Origin: an uncultured Bacilli bacterium | Lineage (GTDB): Bacteria; Bacillota_I; Bacilli_A; RF39; UBA660 | NCBI GenBank assembly: GCA_947629165.1 | Contig: CANRCR010000008.1 | Coordinates: 1-46,815, forward strand | Direction: 5' to 3' | DNA: 46,815 bases | Shown: one piece after another, positions 1 to 7,739 of the stretch | Layout: the number at the start of each line of letters is the position of its first letter | Numbering within the stretch: the stretch's first letter is position 1 | Translations under genes and position numbers: made by a program | Notes under the pieces: generated by a model | Databases searched by the model: none | What the model saw: only the letters and a program-made list of their open reading frames with translations | Told to the model about the DNA's origin: nothing

Positions 1-83
1 TTCAATTATCATTTTTACTATATCATATCACTTTAATTTTTTTTACTTTTTGGTCTCACATCATTTACAACTACACAGAAAAG

Positions 84-110
84 AAAAAAAGAGTCCTAAG
101 ACTCTTTTAA
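84..110 (-). terminator. Rho-independent terminator of the surface-protein gene
   Basis: A 5-bp GAGTC/GACTC stem (91-95 with 100-104) is lengthened by flanking A and T runs. On the minus strand it ends in a run of seven T. It lies directly after the stop codon at 115-117. Bases 1-83 hold no gene I can support. Confidence 0.85.
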
Positions 111-114
111 CTTT

Positions 115-1719
115 TTATTCTTCATCGAGTGGTTCGTCTAAATCAAAAGTCGTTGGAGAAGTAGTATCTTTCGCTGGTGAATTAGTAGCAGGTAAACCAG
201 CTTGCTCTTCTTCCTTTGAATCTACAGTGTCTCCTTCTAATGTATCATCCGGTGTCTTTGCTTCAGCAGGCGTTGCCGTCAAAGTGTTAGGACCGGCTGC
301 TTCTTCATCGCTTGGAACCACCTCATTATCAGCGCTCGGATCGTTTAGATAATATTTAACTGTCTCCTCGGTTACCTCTTGACGGAACATCGATTCCATA
401 TCTTCCGTTAATCCTTCTTCGATAACAAGTCCAACCTGTTCTTTTTCAACAACAGGAACCGTAACAGTCGGAACAGTTTGTTCTTCTTCGAATGCTTGTA
501 CAATCGTTGCACCTTCCGCAAGTGTTAAAGTTGGATTGGTTAATTCTTCAGATCCTTGAAGTTCCTCACGTTTCGTCATAAGTAATTCAATTCCTGCTTC
601 CTTACTACCACTTACAGTTGTAGTACCTGTTAAAGTAACTTGACTTCCATTTACTTGTAAAGCGCTCTTCATATTACTTCCGGTATAGTTATTTAGAACA
701 ACATCATTAGAGTCATATACAACTACTCCAACCATACTTTCCGTTCCTTCCACAACAAGATTATTAAGTACAACATGCGTATTAGTAGTTTCGGTATCTT
801 CTTCTAAACCAAGGGCTATAACTCCCGGAACAGCTTCTTTCGTTTTACCAGGAACATGAATAACAATTCCCTCATCTTCATTTCCAGTAAAGATTAATTT
901 ATGACCTTGTCCATTGATAACGATTGGTCCATTAATCGTAAGTGTTTCTGTAATATCTTTAATATCATCGGTTAAATAAATCGTTCCAACCGTACCATCT
1001 TCATTTTTTAAAAGTTCTTTTAATCCAGCAAGATCTCCTGCAGTTTTAATTTCTTCCGGTGTTAAAGCAGTAAGACGATCTTCTAATGCGGTTCTTTGAT
1101 CTCCCGAAGGAAGTTTTTCGATGGCTTCTTTCGCTAGTTCCATATTTTCTTGTGTAACTTCATTTTCAACGGTCATTACTTTCGTAAGTGCTTCTTCATA
1201 AAGTTTATTACAGTAATCCGTCACTTGATCAATGATAGCCGTTAATTTAGTATAAATTGCCTTAACTTGACTTTCGGTAGCAGTTTTATTACTACTTACT
1301 TTGGTAGCTTCGGCAAGCAAACGATTAAGTTCATTAACTAAATCAGCTAATTCACTATCACTCGATCCTAAACTCGTTGCTAAAAGTTCATTTCCTTTAT
1401 CAATTTGAGTCTCTAAATTTGTTTTATCAACCGTTGTACTTTCTTCTTTCGGTTTTTCCTCTGGTTTCGACTCATTTACCATAGGTGTACCTTGTACTTC
1501 TTCTTCCTCTTTCGTTTCGGTTGGTCTTACACTTGGCACTGGTGTTGGTGTAGGTGTAGGCGTAGGTGTTGGACTTGGTGTTTCTTCCGGCGTTGGTGTA
1601 GGTATTATATCCAATAAATCCACCTTATTGTTACTACGTATTCCAATAAAAATAGCAAGAACAACAACTAAAACGAAAATGACAGCCACAACTTTTTTCA
1701 TATCTTGTTCTCTATCCAC
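115..1719 (-). CDS. Membrane-anchored surface protein with proline/threonine linker and beta-helix-like domain
   Basis: About 534 residues. A short N-terminal tail is followed by one hydrophobic membrane segment (KKVVAVIFVLVVVLAIFIGI). Then come a PT-repeat linker (PTPTPTPTPTP) and an acidic helical region. A stretch of short beta-strand-like repeats follows, rich in TLTINGPIVINGQG- and VVLNN-type motifs, as in right-handed beta-helix (pectate-lyase-like) surface proteins. The C-terminus is acidic. No sortase motif is visible, so anchoring is probably by the N-terminal segment. I chose a GTG start at 1717-1719 because AGGGGG sits 7 bases upstream of it; ATGs at 1725 and 1737 overlap or abut that site, and another in-frame Met begins KKVV. 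A TTGACA promoter lies just upstream. No enzymatic residues are recognised; a wall-facing structural or adhesive role is inference. Confidence 0.75.
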   Translation of the reverse strand: MDREQDMKKVVAVIFVLVVVLAIFIGIRSNNKVDLLDIIPTPTPEETPSPTPTPTPTPTPVPSVRPTETKEEEEVQGTPMVNESKPEEKPKEESTTVDKTNLETQIDKGNELLATSLGSSDSELADLVNELNRLLAEATKVSSNKTATESQVKAIYTKLTAIIDQVTDYCNKLYEEALTKVMTVENEVTQENMELAKEAIEKLPSGDQRTALEDRLTALTPEEIKTAGDLAGLKELLKNEDGTVGTIYLTDDIKDITETLTINGPIVINGQGHKLIFTGNEDEGIVIHVPGKTKEAVPGVIALGLEEDTETTNTHVVLNNLVVEGTESMVGVVVYDSNDVVLNNYTGSNMKSALQVNGSQVTLTGTTTVSGSKEAGIELLMTKREELQGSEELTNPTLTLAEGATIVQAFEEEQTVPTVTVPVVEKEQVGLVIEEGLTEDMESMFRQEVTEETVKYYLNDPSADNEVVPSDEEAAGPNTLTATPAEAKTPDDTLEGDTVDSKEEEQAGLPATNSPAKDTTSPTTFDLDEPLDEE

Positions 1720-1754
1720 AAACATTCCCCCTATCATATTTTGGCTTCATTATA

Positions 1755-1784
1755 ATCATAAGCATAGGAAAATATCTTTGTCAA
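1755..1784 (-). promoter_or_regulatory. Sigma-A-type promoter of the surface-protein gene
   Basis: On the minus strand TTGACA (1779-1784) is followed after 18 bases by TATGAT (1755-1760). It lies in the gap between spoIVFB and the surface-protein gene and points at the latter. Confidence 0.7.
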
Positions 1785-1807
1785 TAAAGTTTACAGTAAA
1801 TTGGCAC

Positions 1808-2566
1808 TTATTTTCGGTTAAAATACTGCTTTAAAAATGCTTTCTCGGTATAGTAAGTTGCATTTTTCTTAAAAAGATGCATCCGATCACGATACATATC
1901 ATCTATTTTTGATATGGTTTTATGACGTTTATAAAAGAAAGGATTTAAATAACGTTCCATCAAAAAGCGATGATAATAAAAAGTAGACTTTCGCTGTTCG
2001 ATAAACAATTTCGAAAGCAATAACATACCCATAAAGAAAAGACTTAAATTAAGAGGAACAAAAGCAAAGAAAAAATAGCCAAATAGTATTAAATAAGAAA
2101 GCAAAAAAGTAATCGATAAACTTCTTCGATAAGGAAGAAAAAAAGCAAAAAAAAGCGCCATTAATCGTCCTCCATCAAGGGGATATATCGGTAATAAATT
2201 AAAAAATAAAATACCATAATGATAACTTTTAAGAAGGACAAGATCTTGACCATGAATAAAAAAAGAAGAAAGTAAAAAATAAAATAAAATTTGAAAAAGA
2301 GGTCCCATGATTAATACCGATAACTCTTGAGATAAAGGAACATTTACTTGCGTATTAAAATAAGTACATCCCCCATAAGGATAAAAAACAATTTTATCTA
2401 ATTTCCAACCCCAAAAGTACCCCATCAAAAAATGACCTAATTCATGTACGATTAACAAAATAGAAAAAAGAAGAAAAGAACGAAACATCCCCGTTAAGAT
2501 AATTAACAATAAAAAAAGAAGCAAAGTAGGATCGAATTCAATCTTATTCCAAATAGTCTTGATAAT
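1808..2566 (-). CDS. spoIVFB: Stage IV sporulation protein FB, intramembrane M50 metalloprotease
   Basis: In spore formers SpoIVFB sits in the forespore outer membrane of the mother cell and cleaves pro-sigma-K. The sequence shows a multi-helix membrane protein with the zinc motif HELGH and a second conserved site NLLPIYPLDGGRL, both typical of SpoIVFB/S2P proteases. The first ATG/GTG/TTG in frame (TTG at 2524) has no ribosome site and would cut off a segment (WNKIEFDPTLL) that lines up with the start of Bacillus SpoIVFB (KIHVHPFLW). An in-frame stop lies just upstream, leaving only ATT (2564-2566) or the next codon ATC as starts. The ATT is 9 bases after GAGGGAG. The gene therefore overlaps spoIVFA by 23 bases and is probably translationally coupled. 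Length is about 252 residues, short of Bacillus only at the C-terminus. Confidence 0.88.
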   Translation of the reverse strand: MIKTIWNKIEFDPTLLLFLLLIILTGMFRSFLLFSILLIVHELGHFLMGYFWGWKLDKIVFYPYGGCTYFNTQVNVPLSQELSVLIMGPLFQILFYFLLSSFFIHGQDLVLLKSYHYGILFFNLLPIYPLDGGRLMALFFAFFLPYRRSLSITFLLSYLILFGYFFFAFVPLNLSLFFMGMLLLSKLFIEQRKSTFYYHRFLMERYLNPFFYKRHKTISKIDDMYRDRMHLFKKNATYYTEKAFLKQYFNRK

Positions 2567-3167
2567 TTAAAAAGGCTCCCTCTTTTTGAAATACTAAATA
2601 GATTTCATTCCCATTCGCTTCTCCTAAAAGACTTCCCTTCTCTACATATTCATAAAGTGACAAATTACTAGCATTGATATTCGAATACCATAAATCTACC
2701 CCATTCACTTGTTGAATAATCACCGTCGCTCCATAATCCTCTTTTTCCCCAATAAAAACAACAATACCACTTTCTAACACGGGAACTAAATAATTAGTTC
2801 CCACCTCCAAAGACACCCCATCTTTATAAAGACGCTTATTACGGTAGGTAAGTTGTTCACTAAAAACAGGGGTAGTATCAGGTAGAGACGATTGTAAAGG
2901 AAAAACGTTCCCAATATTTTTTTGATACCATTCTTTTAACGGAGCAAATTGAATATTCGTATGATAAATTTGCTCGTTAATAAAACTTTTAACCGTCGGA
3001 TTCTTACAACCGATTAAAGCACCGAGTAATAAAATAACACTTATTAGAAAGCGACTGATGAAAGATAGCAGATAAGAACGAAAAGAGTTCTTTTGAATAA
3101 AAGTTGAAGAGTCTTTTTTTAATTGCTTTTTTCTTTGATATTTGGTAACAGATTTATATTCGTCCAT
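2544..3167 (-). CDS. spoIVFA: Stage IV sporulation protein FA-like, regulator of SpoIVFB
   Basis: 207 residues: a basic cytosolic N-terminus, one membrane segment near residues 30-52 (SYLLSFISRFLISVILLLGA), and a C-terminal degenerate M23/LytM-type domain (ESGIVVFIGEKEDYGATVIIQ ... YSNI ... VEKGSLLGEANG) lacking the zinc ligands of active M23 peptidases. In the family, SpoIVFA anchors and inhibits SpoIVFB until the forespore protease SpoIVB cleaves it. Position directly upstream of, and overlapping, the SpoIVFB gene supports the call. The ATG follows AAGGAG by 7 bases. Similarity outside the LytM part is weak, so identity rests partly on synteny. Confidence 0.85.
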   Translation of the reverse strand: MDEYKSVTKYQRKKQLKKDSSTFIQKNSFRSYLLSFISRFLISVILLLGALIGCKNPTVKSFINEQIYHTNIQFAPLKEWYQKNIGNVFPLQSSLPDTTPVFSEQLTYRNKRLYKDGVSLEVGTNYLVPVLESGIVVFIGEKEDYGATVIIQQVNGVDLWYSNINASNLSLYEYVEKGSLLGEANGNEIYLVFQKEGAFLNYQDYLE

Positions 3168-3213
3168 AACGCATCTCCTTTAGTTCATCGTATGAAGATA
3201 CTGTTTTTTTAGA

Positions 3214-3242
3214 ACAAAAAAAGCTATGTATCAACATAGCTT
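3214..3242 (-). terminator. Rho-independent terminator after murC
   Basis: An 8-bp stem AAGCTATG/CATAGCTT (3221-3228 with 3235-3242) is followed on the minus strand by a T run. The stem overlaps the murC stop codon. Confidence 0.85.
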
Positions 3243-4551
3243 AATTATTTTTTAGTTTTGCTTTAAAGGCATCTTCTATTAAATAAATATGGGTACAACT
3301 CATAAAACAAAATACGGCGTTCGAATAAGATAATAACTGATCCACGGTATCGATAGAAATCTTTTTACCATTCGGTAGGCCCTCGATAATTTGATCACTA
3401 CTAACTCCAGGATAATCGGAAGCTTCTTCCCGATCGGATTCGATATCCATGACATAGGCAACATCTGCTTTTTGAAGGGCCGAAATAAAATCTTCTTTCA
3501 ATTCTTTCGTACGAGAATACGTATTCGGTAAAAAGATAGCAATTAACTTTTTATCAGGATATTTTTGACGGGCAGCTTCCAAAGTAACACGAACTTCCGT
3601 CGGATGATGGGCATAGTCGTCAATCAAAATAGCATCCCCAATCACTTCTTCTTTAAAACGACGTTTTGCTCCTTGAAAAGTTTCTAAAGAAGTATGAATC
3701 AACTCTTTGGATACACCGTAGTACGAAGTGAGAATAATAGCAGCCAAAGCATTTAATACCATGTGTTTTCCAAAAAGTGGAGTATCAAAATGGCCAAAAA
3801 ATTGTCCATGTTCATAGACATCAAAAACACTTCCTTGATTAGTCAAAACAAGATTCTTAATAACATAATCATTGGCCTCATCAAAACCGTAGTAAATCGT
3901 TTTTTTATCGGTTTGAATCTTCCGAACATTCTTATCATCTCCACAGAGTACAACTAAGTTGGTAGCTCTATTCACAAAAATTTCAAACGTATGAATAATG
4001 TCTTCGATTCCGTCGTAACACTCGGTATGTTCTAATTCGATATTGGTTAAAACAACATTCGTTGGATGATAAGCTAGTAACGTTTTTTGATATTCACAAG
4101 ACTCGATAATAAAAAGTTTATTTTTAGGATCGGCATAACCACTTCCATCGCCTACGAAATAATTACAACCGATACTGTTCGTTAATATATGTGAAATAAG
4201 TAAAGACGTCGTCGTTTTACCATGCGTTCCACAGACAGAAGTAGTTTCAAATTGGCGCGTGAGACTTCCTAAAAGGTCGTTGTAACCTTGAATCGTTAAA
4301 CCAAGCGAACGAACGCGACTTAACTCTTTATGATCTTCGCGAAATGCTTTCGAATAAGTGACGATTGTATCGTCCGTTAAAGGAGCCGAATCATCGTAAT
4401 AAATCGGAATACCCCGCTTTTTTAATCCTGCTTCCGTATACTTTTCTTCACGGGCATCGTCGTAGCCGATTACTTCATTCCCTAAATCATATAAAATCTG
4501 AGCTAACGTACTCATTCCTGACCCTTTAATACCAATACAATAATATTTCAT
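3241..4551 (-). CDS. murC: UDP-N-acetylmuramate--L-alanine ligase
   Basis: MurC adds L-alanine to UDP-MurNAc with ATP, the first peptide step of peptidoglycan precursor synthesis in the cytosol. The 436-residue protein has the Mur-ligase layout: N-terminal Rossmann motif GIKGSGMS, the ATP P-loop GTHGKTTT at residues 108-115, the central motif VVLTNIELEHTECY, and the C-terminal domain with IDDYAHHPTEV and FLPNTYSRT. The GIKGSGMS start and the DDYAHHPTE motif favour MurC over MurD/E/F. The ATG follows GGGAGG. It precedes the spoIVFAB pair but has its own terminator, so it is probably a separate unit. Confidence 0.95.
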   Translation of the reverse strand: MKYYCIGIKGSGMSTLAQILYDLGNEVIGYDDAREEKYTEAGLKKRGIPIYYDDSAPLTDDTIVTYSKAFREDHKELSRVRSLGLTIQGYNDLLGSLTRQFETTSVCGTHGKTTTSLLISHILTNSIGCNYFVGDGSGYADPKNKLFIIESCEYQKTLLAYHPTNVVLTNIELEHTECYDGIEDIIHTFEIFVNRATNLVVLCGDDKNVRKIQTDKKTIYYGFDEANDYVIKNLVLTNQGSVFDVYEHGQFFGHFDTPLFGKHMVLNALAAIILTSYYGVSKELIHTSLETFQGAKRRFKEEVIGDAILIDDYAHHPTEVRVTLEAARQKYPDKKLIAIFLPNTYSRTKELKEDFISALQKADVAYVMDIESDREEASDYPGVSSDQIIEGLPNGKKISIDTVDQLLSYSNAVFCFMSCTHIYLIEDAFKAKLKNN

Positions 4552-4605
4552 CGTTCTACCTCCCTTTCACACTACTATTATTTTATCACAGTTAGTACCA
4601 AAAGC

Positions 4606-4636
4606 ACAAAAAAAGAAGATTTATTTTTCTTCTTTT
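4606..4636 (-). terminator. Rho-independent terminator after the zinc-ribbon gene
   Basis: A 9-bp AAAAGAAGA/TCTTCTTTT stem (4611-4619 with 4628-4636) with a T run on the minus strand overlaps the stop codon of the zinc-ribbon gene. It separates that gene from murC. Confidence 0.75.
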
Positions 4637-4803
4637 GGTTGACTATTTTGATGAGCCGCTTTCTTTTTTTCACGGCAAGCTTTACATCTTTTTGGTTCGT
4701 TTGTAAAACCTTTTTCTTGATAAAAAGCTTGTTCCCCTGCCGTAAAAACGAAATCTTGACCACAATCTACACAAGTAATCGTCTTGTCTTGAAATTCTTG
4801 CAT
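4621..4803 (-). CDS. Small zinc-ribbon protein
   Basis: 60 residues with two CxxC knuckles, CVDCGQDF and CKACREKK, 27 residues apart, matching the short zinc-ribbon proteins common in Firmicutes (zf-trcl type). It is highly charged and lysine-rich at the C-terminus, with no membrane segment, so cytosolic. Such proteins may bind nucleic acid or ribosomes, but the role is unknown. AAGGAGGG lies 6 bases before the ATG. A promoter with an extended -10 lies about 145 bases upstream, leaving a long leader. It is divergent from the radical SAM gene. Confidence 0.88.
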   Translation of the reverse strand: MQEFQDKTITCVDCGQDFVFTAGEQAFYQEKGFTNEPKRCKACREKKKAAHQNSQPKEEK

Positions 4804-4946
4804 CTCTCTTCCCTCCTTAACAACAAAATATGGACCATAATTTCTTAATCGTTTTTCTAATCTTTTTTAGAAGAAAGAGAAATCGGTTGAAATAAAATCC
4901 AGTGATTTATCACCATCAGTGTACTTTTCTATTTTACACAATTATG

Positions 4947-4976
4947 ATTATAACACATCTATTTAAAAATATGCAA
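4947..4976 (-). promoter_or_regulatory. Promoter of the zinc-ribbon gene
   Basis: On the minus strand TTGCAT (4971-4976), an 18-base spacer ending in TGT, then TATAAT (4947-4952). The long leader (about 4804-4940) contains a short GTGAT/ATCAC palindrome near 4903-4914 but no recognised riboswitch. Confidence 0.65.
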
Positions 4977-5000
4977 GCATCTCGCGAATAGAACAAATTA

Positions 5001-5009
5001 TGTTATAAT
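5001..5009 (+). promoter_or_regulatory. Extended -10 promoter of the radical SAM gene
   Basis: TGTTATAAT, an extended -10 element, lies 23 bases before the ATG at 5032. No good -35 is visible at 16-18 bases. It is divergent from the zinc-ribbon promoter, with the two -10s about 50 bases apart. Confidence 0.6.
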
Positions 5010-5031
5010 AAAAAAGAAAGAAGGGATTCCC

Positions 5032-5931
5032 ATGGCGAAAGAGTTAGATCATTGTATGCTCTGTCCTAGAAAATGTGGCGTAAATCGAAACAAAGGAGAA
5101 AAAGGTTTTTGCAAAGCAGGAAACCGTCTTCGTATTGGAAGATGTGCACCCCATTACTGGGAAGAACCTTGCCTATCGGGAAAAAATGGAAGTGGAACCA
5201 TCTTTTTTTCATACTGTAATTTAAAATGTATCTACTGTCAAAACTATGAATTAAGTGAAGAAAACAAAGGAAAAGAAGTATCGATAACGCGTTTTAGTGA
5301 AATGTGTTTAGAATTACAAGAGAAAGGAGTTCATAACATTAACTTAGTAACCCCTACCCACTTTCTTCCATTAATTCGAAAAGGTTTAAAGAAAGCTAAA
5401 AAAATGGGATTAAAAATTCCAATCGTATATAACACTTCCGGTTATGAAACCAAAGAAAGTATTGCATCGCTCGAAGGACTAATCGACATCTATTTACCAG
5501 ATTTTAAATATTATTACGATGATTTAGCGATTAACTACTCGAACTGTCCGAACTATTTCTCTTATGCCCAAGAGGCCTTACAAGAGATGGTAAGACAAGT
5601 AGGAAATCCACAATTTGACAAAGAAGGCATGATGCAAAAAGGCGTAATTGTGCGACATTTAATCTTGCCAAATCGAACTTATGACTCTAAAAAAGTACTC
5701 TCTTATTTATACGAAACTTATCACGATCAAATCTTTATAAGTATTATGAATCAGTACACCGTTGTTCGACCTTGTCAAAAATATCCCGAATTGAATCGTT
5801 CCGTAACAGAGAAAGAATACGACGAAGTAATCGATTATGCCATTTCGTTAGGCATTAAAAACGGTTTCATCCAAGAAGGAGAAACCGATCAAACGAGTTT
5901 TATACCAAGTTTTAATGGAGAAGGAGTTTAA
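5032..5931 (+). CDS. Radical SAM protein of the PflX / PFL-activase-like family
   Basis: 299 residues. The 4Fe-4S/SAM motif CNLKCIYC (CxxxCxxC) lies near residues 62-69. An extra N-terminal cysteine cluster (CMLCPRKCGVNR...GFC) is typical of the COG1313 (PflX) group related to pyruvate formate-lyase activating enzymes. The downstream barrel motifs NLVTPTHFLP, YNTSGYE and YLPDFKYY fit the family. The target protein or substrate is not known for the group, and no glycyl-radical enzyme gene is present in the window. The ATG follows GAAGGGA. It ends convergently, overlapping the next gene by 4 bases. Confidence 0.88.
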   Translation: MAKELDHCMLCPRKCGVNRNKGEKGFCKAGNRLRIGRCAPHYWEEPCLSGKNGSGTIFFSYCNLKCIYCQNYELSEENKGKEVSITRFSEMCLELQEKGVHNINLVTPTHFLPLIRKGLKKAKKMGLKIPIVYNTSGYETKESIASLEGLIDIYLPDFKYYYDDLAINYSNCPNYFSYAQEALQEMVRQVGNPQFDKEGMMQKGVIVRHLILPNRTYDSKKVLSYLYETYHDQIFISIMNQYTVVRPCQKYPELNRSVTEKEYDEVIDYAISLGIKNGFIQEGETDQTSFIPSFNGEGV

Positions 5932-6158
5932 TCCTTCTTTTTCTTTGAATCCATAGTTAGAGGGATACGTTCCCGGTATCGCATAAGAAGAGAAGCTACT
6001 AAAAAAAGAACGAGTGGAATCCAAAATGAAATCCATTGGAAAAGCGCAAAAACCGAAAGCAGAATAACGAAAAATAATAATACTAAAACAATCCAACGTA
6101 ATATTTTTCGTACTTGATAATGATGATATTGTTCATCCATAATTTGTTTATTTTTCAT
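5928..6158 (-). CDS. Small two-helix membrane protein, unknown function
   Basis: 76 residues: a basic N-terminus with two histidines, two hydrophobic helices (about residues 22-42 and 45-60, IVLVLLFFVILLSVFALF and FWIPLVLFLVASLLM), and a lysine-rich tail. Start ATG follows GGAGA by 8 bases. It overlaps the end of mutY by 11 bases, so it is probably the last gene of the mutY operon. I do not recognise the family. Confidence 0.75.
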   Translation of the reverse strand: MKNKQIMDEQYHHYQVRKILRWIVLVLLFFVILLSVFALFQWISFWIPLVLFLVASLLMRYRERIPLTMDSKKKKD

Positions 6159-7191
6159 TTTGATCTTCTCCTTTTAATAAACGATTAAATGCCGTAGGAA
6201 GTGGATAAGTTGTTTTTCTTTCTTCTTCCGTAACCCACAAACCAGGGAATGGTTCAAGAACTTGAACAGAATAACTGATTAAATCCCATTCCAAATGACT
6301 AAAAATGTGTTTTAACTTATTTCCTTTTTGAATCGAATGAACGTGGTACCCTTGCGCTTTCAAATAGGCTTTCGCTTCTTTTAAAGATAAATGACCAGTG
6401 ATATTAGGTAGTTCATAAAGTGCCGCAAGTAAGCCTTGATCGGTTCTTTTTTGAAGTAAGATTTGATCTTGATAATGAAGTATAAAAACCGTATACTTTT
6501 CTTTTCTTTTAGATAGTTTCGAAGTCTTTACAGGAAGCTGATCTGTTTTCTTTTGTAAATGTGCTAAACATAATTCTTTTAAAGGACAGATTGTACAAAG
6601 AGGAGGTTTATTCGGAAGACAAACGAGCGCCCCTAATTCCATCAAAGCTTGATTGAAATCCCCTACTCGGTCCGGTAAAATCGAAGTTAATTCATCTTTA
6701 ATTTTCACTTTTGTCTCTTCTTTGGCAATATCGGAATAATCGAGTGTAAGCCGAGTAATTACACGAAGGACATTTCCATCGACACAAGGAATCTTTTTCT
6801 GATAAGCAATCGATAAAATAGCTCCTGCCGTATAGTCTCCAATACCGGGAAGTTTAATAATTTCTTCATACGTATCCGGTATTTTACCTTCGTATTTAGA
6901 AACGACAATTTGAGCCATCTTTTGCATATTACATACGCGTTGATAATAACCTAGCCCTTCCCAAATTTTAAGTAAATTATCTCGATCCACCTTTGCCAAA
7001 TCATAAATAGTAGGAAGTTTTTTCAAAAAGCGATCGTAGTATCCCTTCACCTGCTCTACTCGTGTCTGTTGTAACATAATTTCAGATACCCATGTCTTAT
7101 ATGGATTTACCTCTTTTCGCCAAGCAAGATCTCTTTTATTTTGATCGTACCATTGTAAAAGAGGAGATACTATTTTTTCTAAATCAGTCAT
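6148..7191 (-). CDS. mutY: A/G-specific adenine DNA glycosylase
   Basis: MutY removes adenine mispaired with 8-oxoguanine or guanine. The 347-residue protein has the catalytic Glu region SEIMLQQT (E37), the helix-hairpin-helix LPGIGDYTAGAI (about 114-125), the catalytic Asp in VDGN (D138), an iron-sulfur cysteine cluster (C191, C199, C202, C208) and a C-terminal Nudix-like 8-oxoG recognition domain. The first cysteine spacing is seven residues where six is usual, a one-residue oddity. The ATG lies 8 bases inside the upstream glycosylase gene and follows GGGGAG, so the two genes are coupled. Confidence 0.95.
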   Translation of the reverse strand: MTDLEKIVSPLLQWYDQNKRDLAWRKEVNPYKTWVSEIMLQQTRVEQVKGYYDRFLKKLPTIYDLAKVDRDNLLKIWEGLGYYQRVCNMQKMAQIVVSKYEGKIPDTYEEIIKLPGIGDYTAGAILSIAYQKKIPCVDGNVLRVITRLTLDYSDIAKEETKVKIKDELTSILPDRVGDFNQALMELGALVCLPNKPPLCTICPLKELCLAHLQKKTDQLPVKTSKLSKRKEKYTVFILHYQDQILLQKRTDQGLLAALYELPNITGHLSLKEAKAYLKAQGYHVHSIQKGNKLKHIFSHLEWDLISYSVQVLEPFPGLWVTEEERKTTYPLPTAFNRLLKGEDQNEK

Positions 7192-7696
7192 GTGGATGCT
7201 CCCCTTCTATTAAATTTTTTCGATATACTTCAAGCAAAGAAGGAAAAGGATAATTAGCTTGATTACTAGCACTGGTCGATGGCAAATAACTTGCCTCCAT
7301 CAAAGTTTTAGGATAGAGATACTGGTAATAAAGGGTATATGCCTTTTTCCCAGTCGTAAAGATTTTTTGAATGGACGTTTTTTCTAACAAAGACATAATA
7401 GCTACCGGTTCCACCTCTTGAATACTAGCATCACTAGAACCAGTAATCGTACAACTTTCAATCACATCCCAAAGGGCAATATGATGTTTCTTTAAAATCG
7501 CCTTTTTCTCTTCGAAAGTAGTAAAAGGCATTTCATATAAAGTTCCTAGTACTTTCCAAAAACGATTTTGAGGATGCATGTAATAAAAATTTTCTTTGCG
7601 TGATCGAACCGACGGAAAACTTCCTAAAATAAGTATTTTAGAATCTTTATTATAATAAGCTGGAAAAGTATGATTTACTCGATTCTCTTTTTTCAC
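7184..7696 (-). CDS. DNA-deoxyinosine (hypoxanthine) glycosylase, uracil-DNA glycosylase superfamily
   Basis: 170 residues with the family-6 UDG pattern: GSFPSVRS near residues 26-33, the YMHPQNRFW stretch, a central LWDVIESC segment, and the C-terminal LPSTSASN loop. Family members remove hypoxanthine (deaminated adenine) from DNA, and some have weak activity on uracil. The start is GTG at 7696 with AGGAGA 8 bases upstream. It is co-transcribed with and overlaps mutY, forming a base-excision pair against oxidation and deamination. The alternative Mug-type G/U glycosylase is less likely given the motifs. Confidence 0.88.
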   Translation of the reverse strand: MKKENRVNHTFPAYYNKDSKILILGSFPSVRSRKENFYYMHPQNRFWKVLGTLYEMPFTTFEEKKAILKKHHIALWDVIESCTITGSSDASIQEVEPVAIMSLLEKTSIQKIFTTGKKAYTLYYQYLYPKTLMEASYLPSTSASNQANYPFPSLLEVYRKNLIEGEHPHD

Positions 7697-7710
7697 AATA
7701 ATCTTCTCCT

Positions 7711-7739
7711 AGAAAAAAAAGAAAGTATTGCTTTCTTTT
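7711..7739 (-). terminator. Rho-independent terminator after the DUF308 gene
   Basis: A 9-bp stem AAAAGAAAG/CTTTCTTTT (7717-7725 with 7731-7739) and a T run on the minus strand overlap the stop of the DUF308 gene. Confidence 0.85.

Noticed and set aside
50-352. Plus-strand serine-rich ORF at the left edge
   Set aside because: It crosses the terminator and lies opposite the surface-protein gene; low-complexity shadow frame without a ribosome site.
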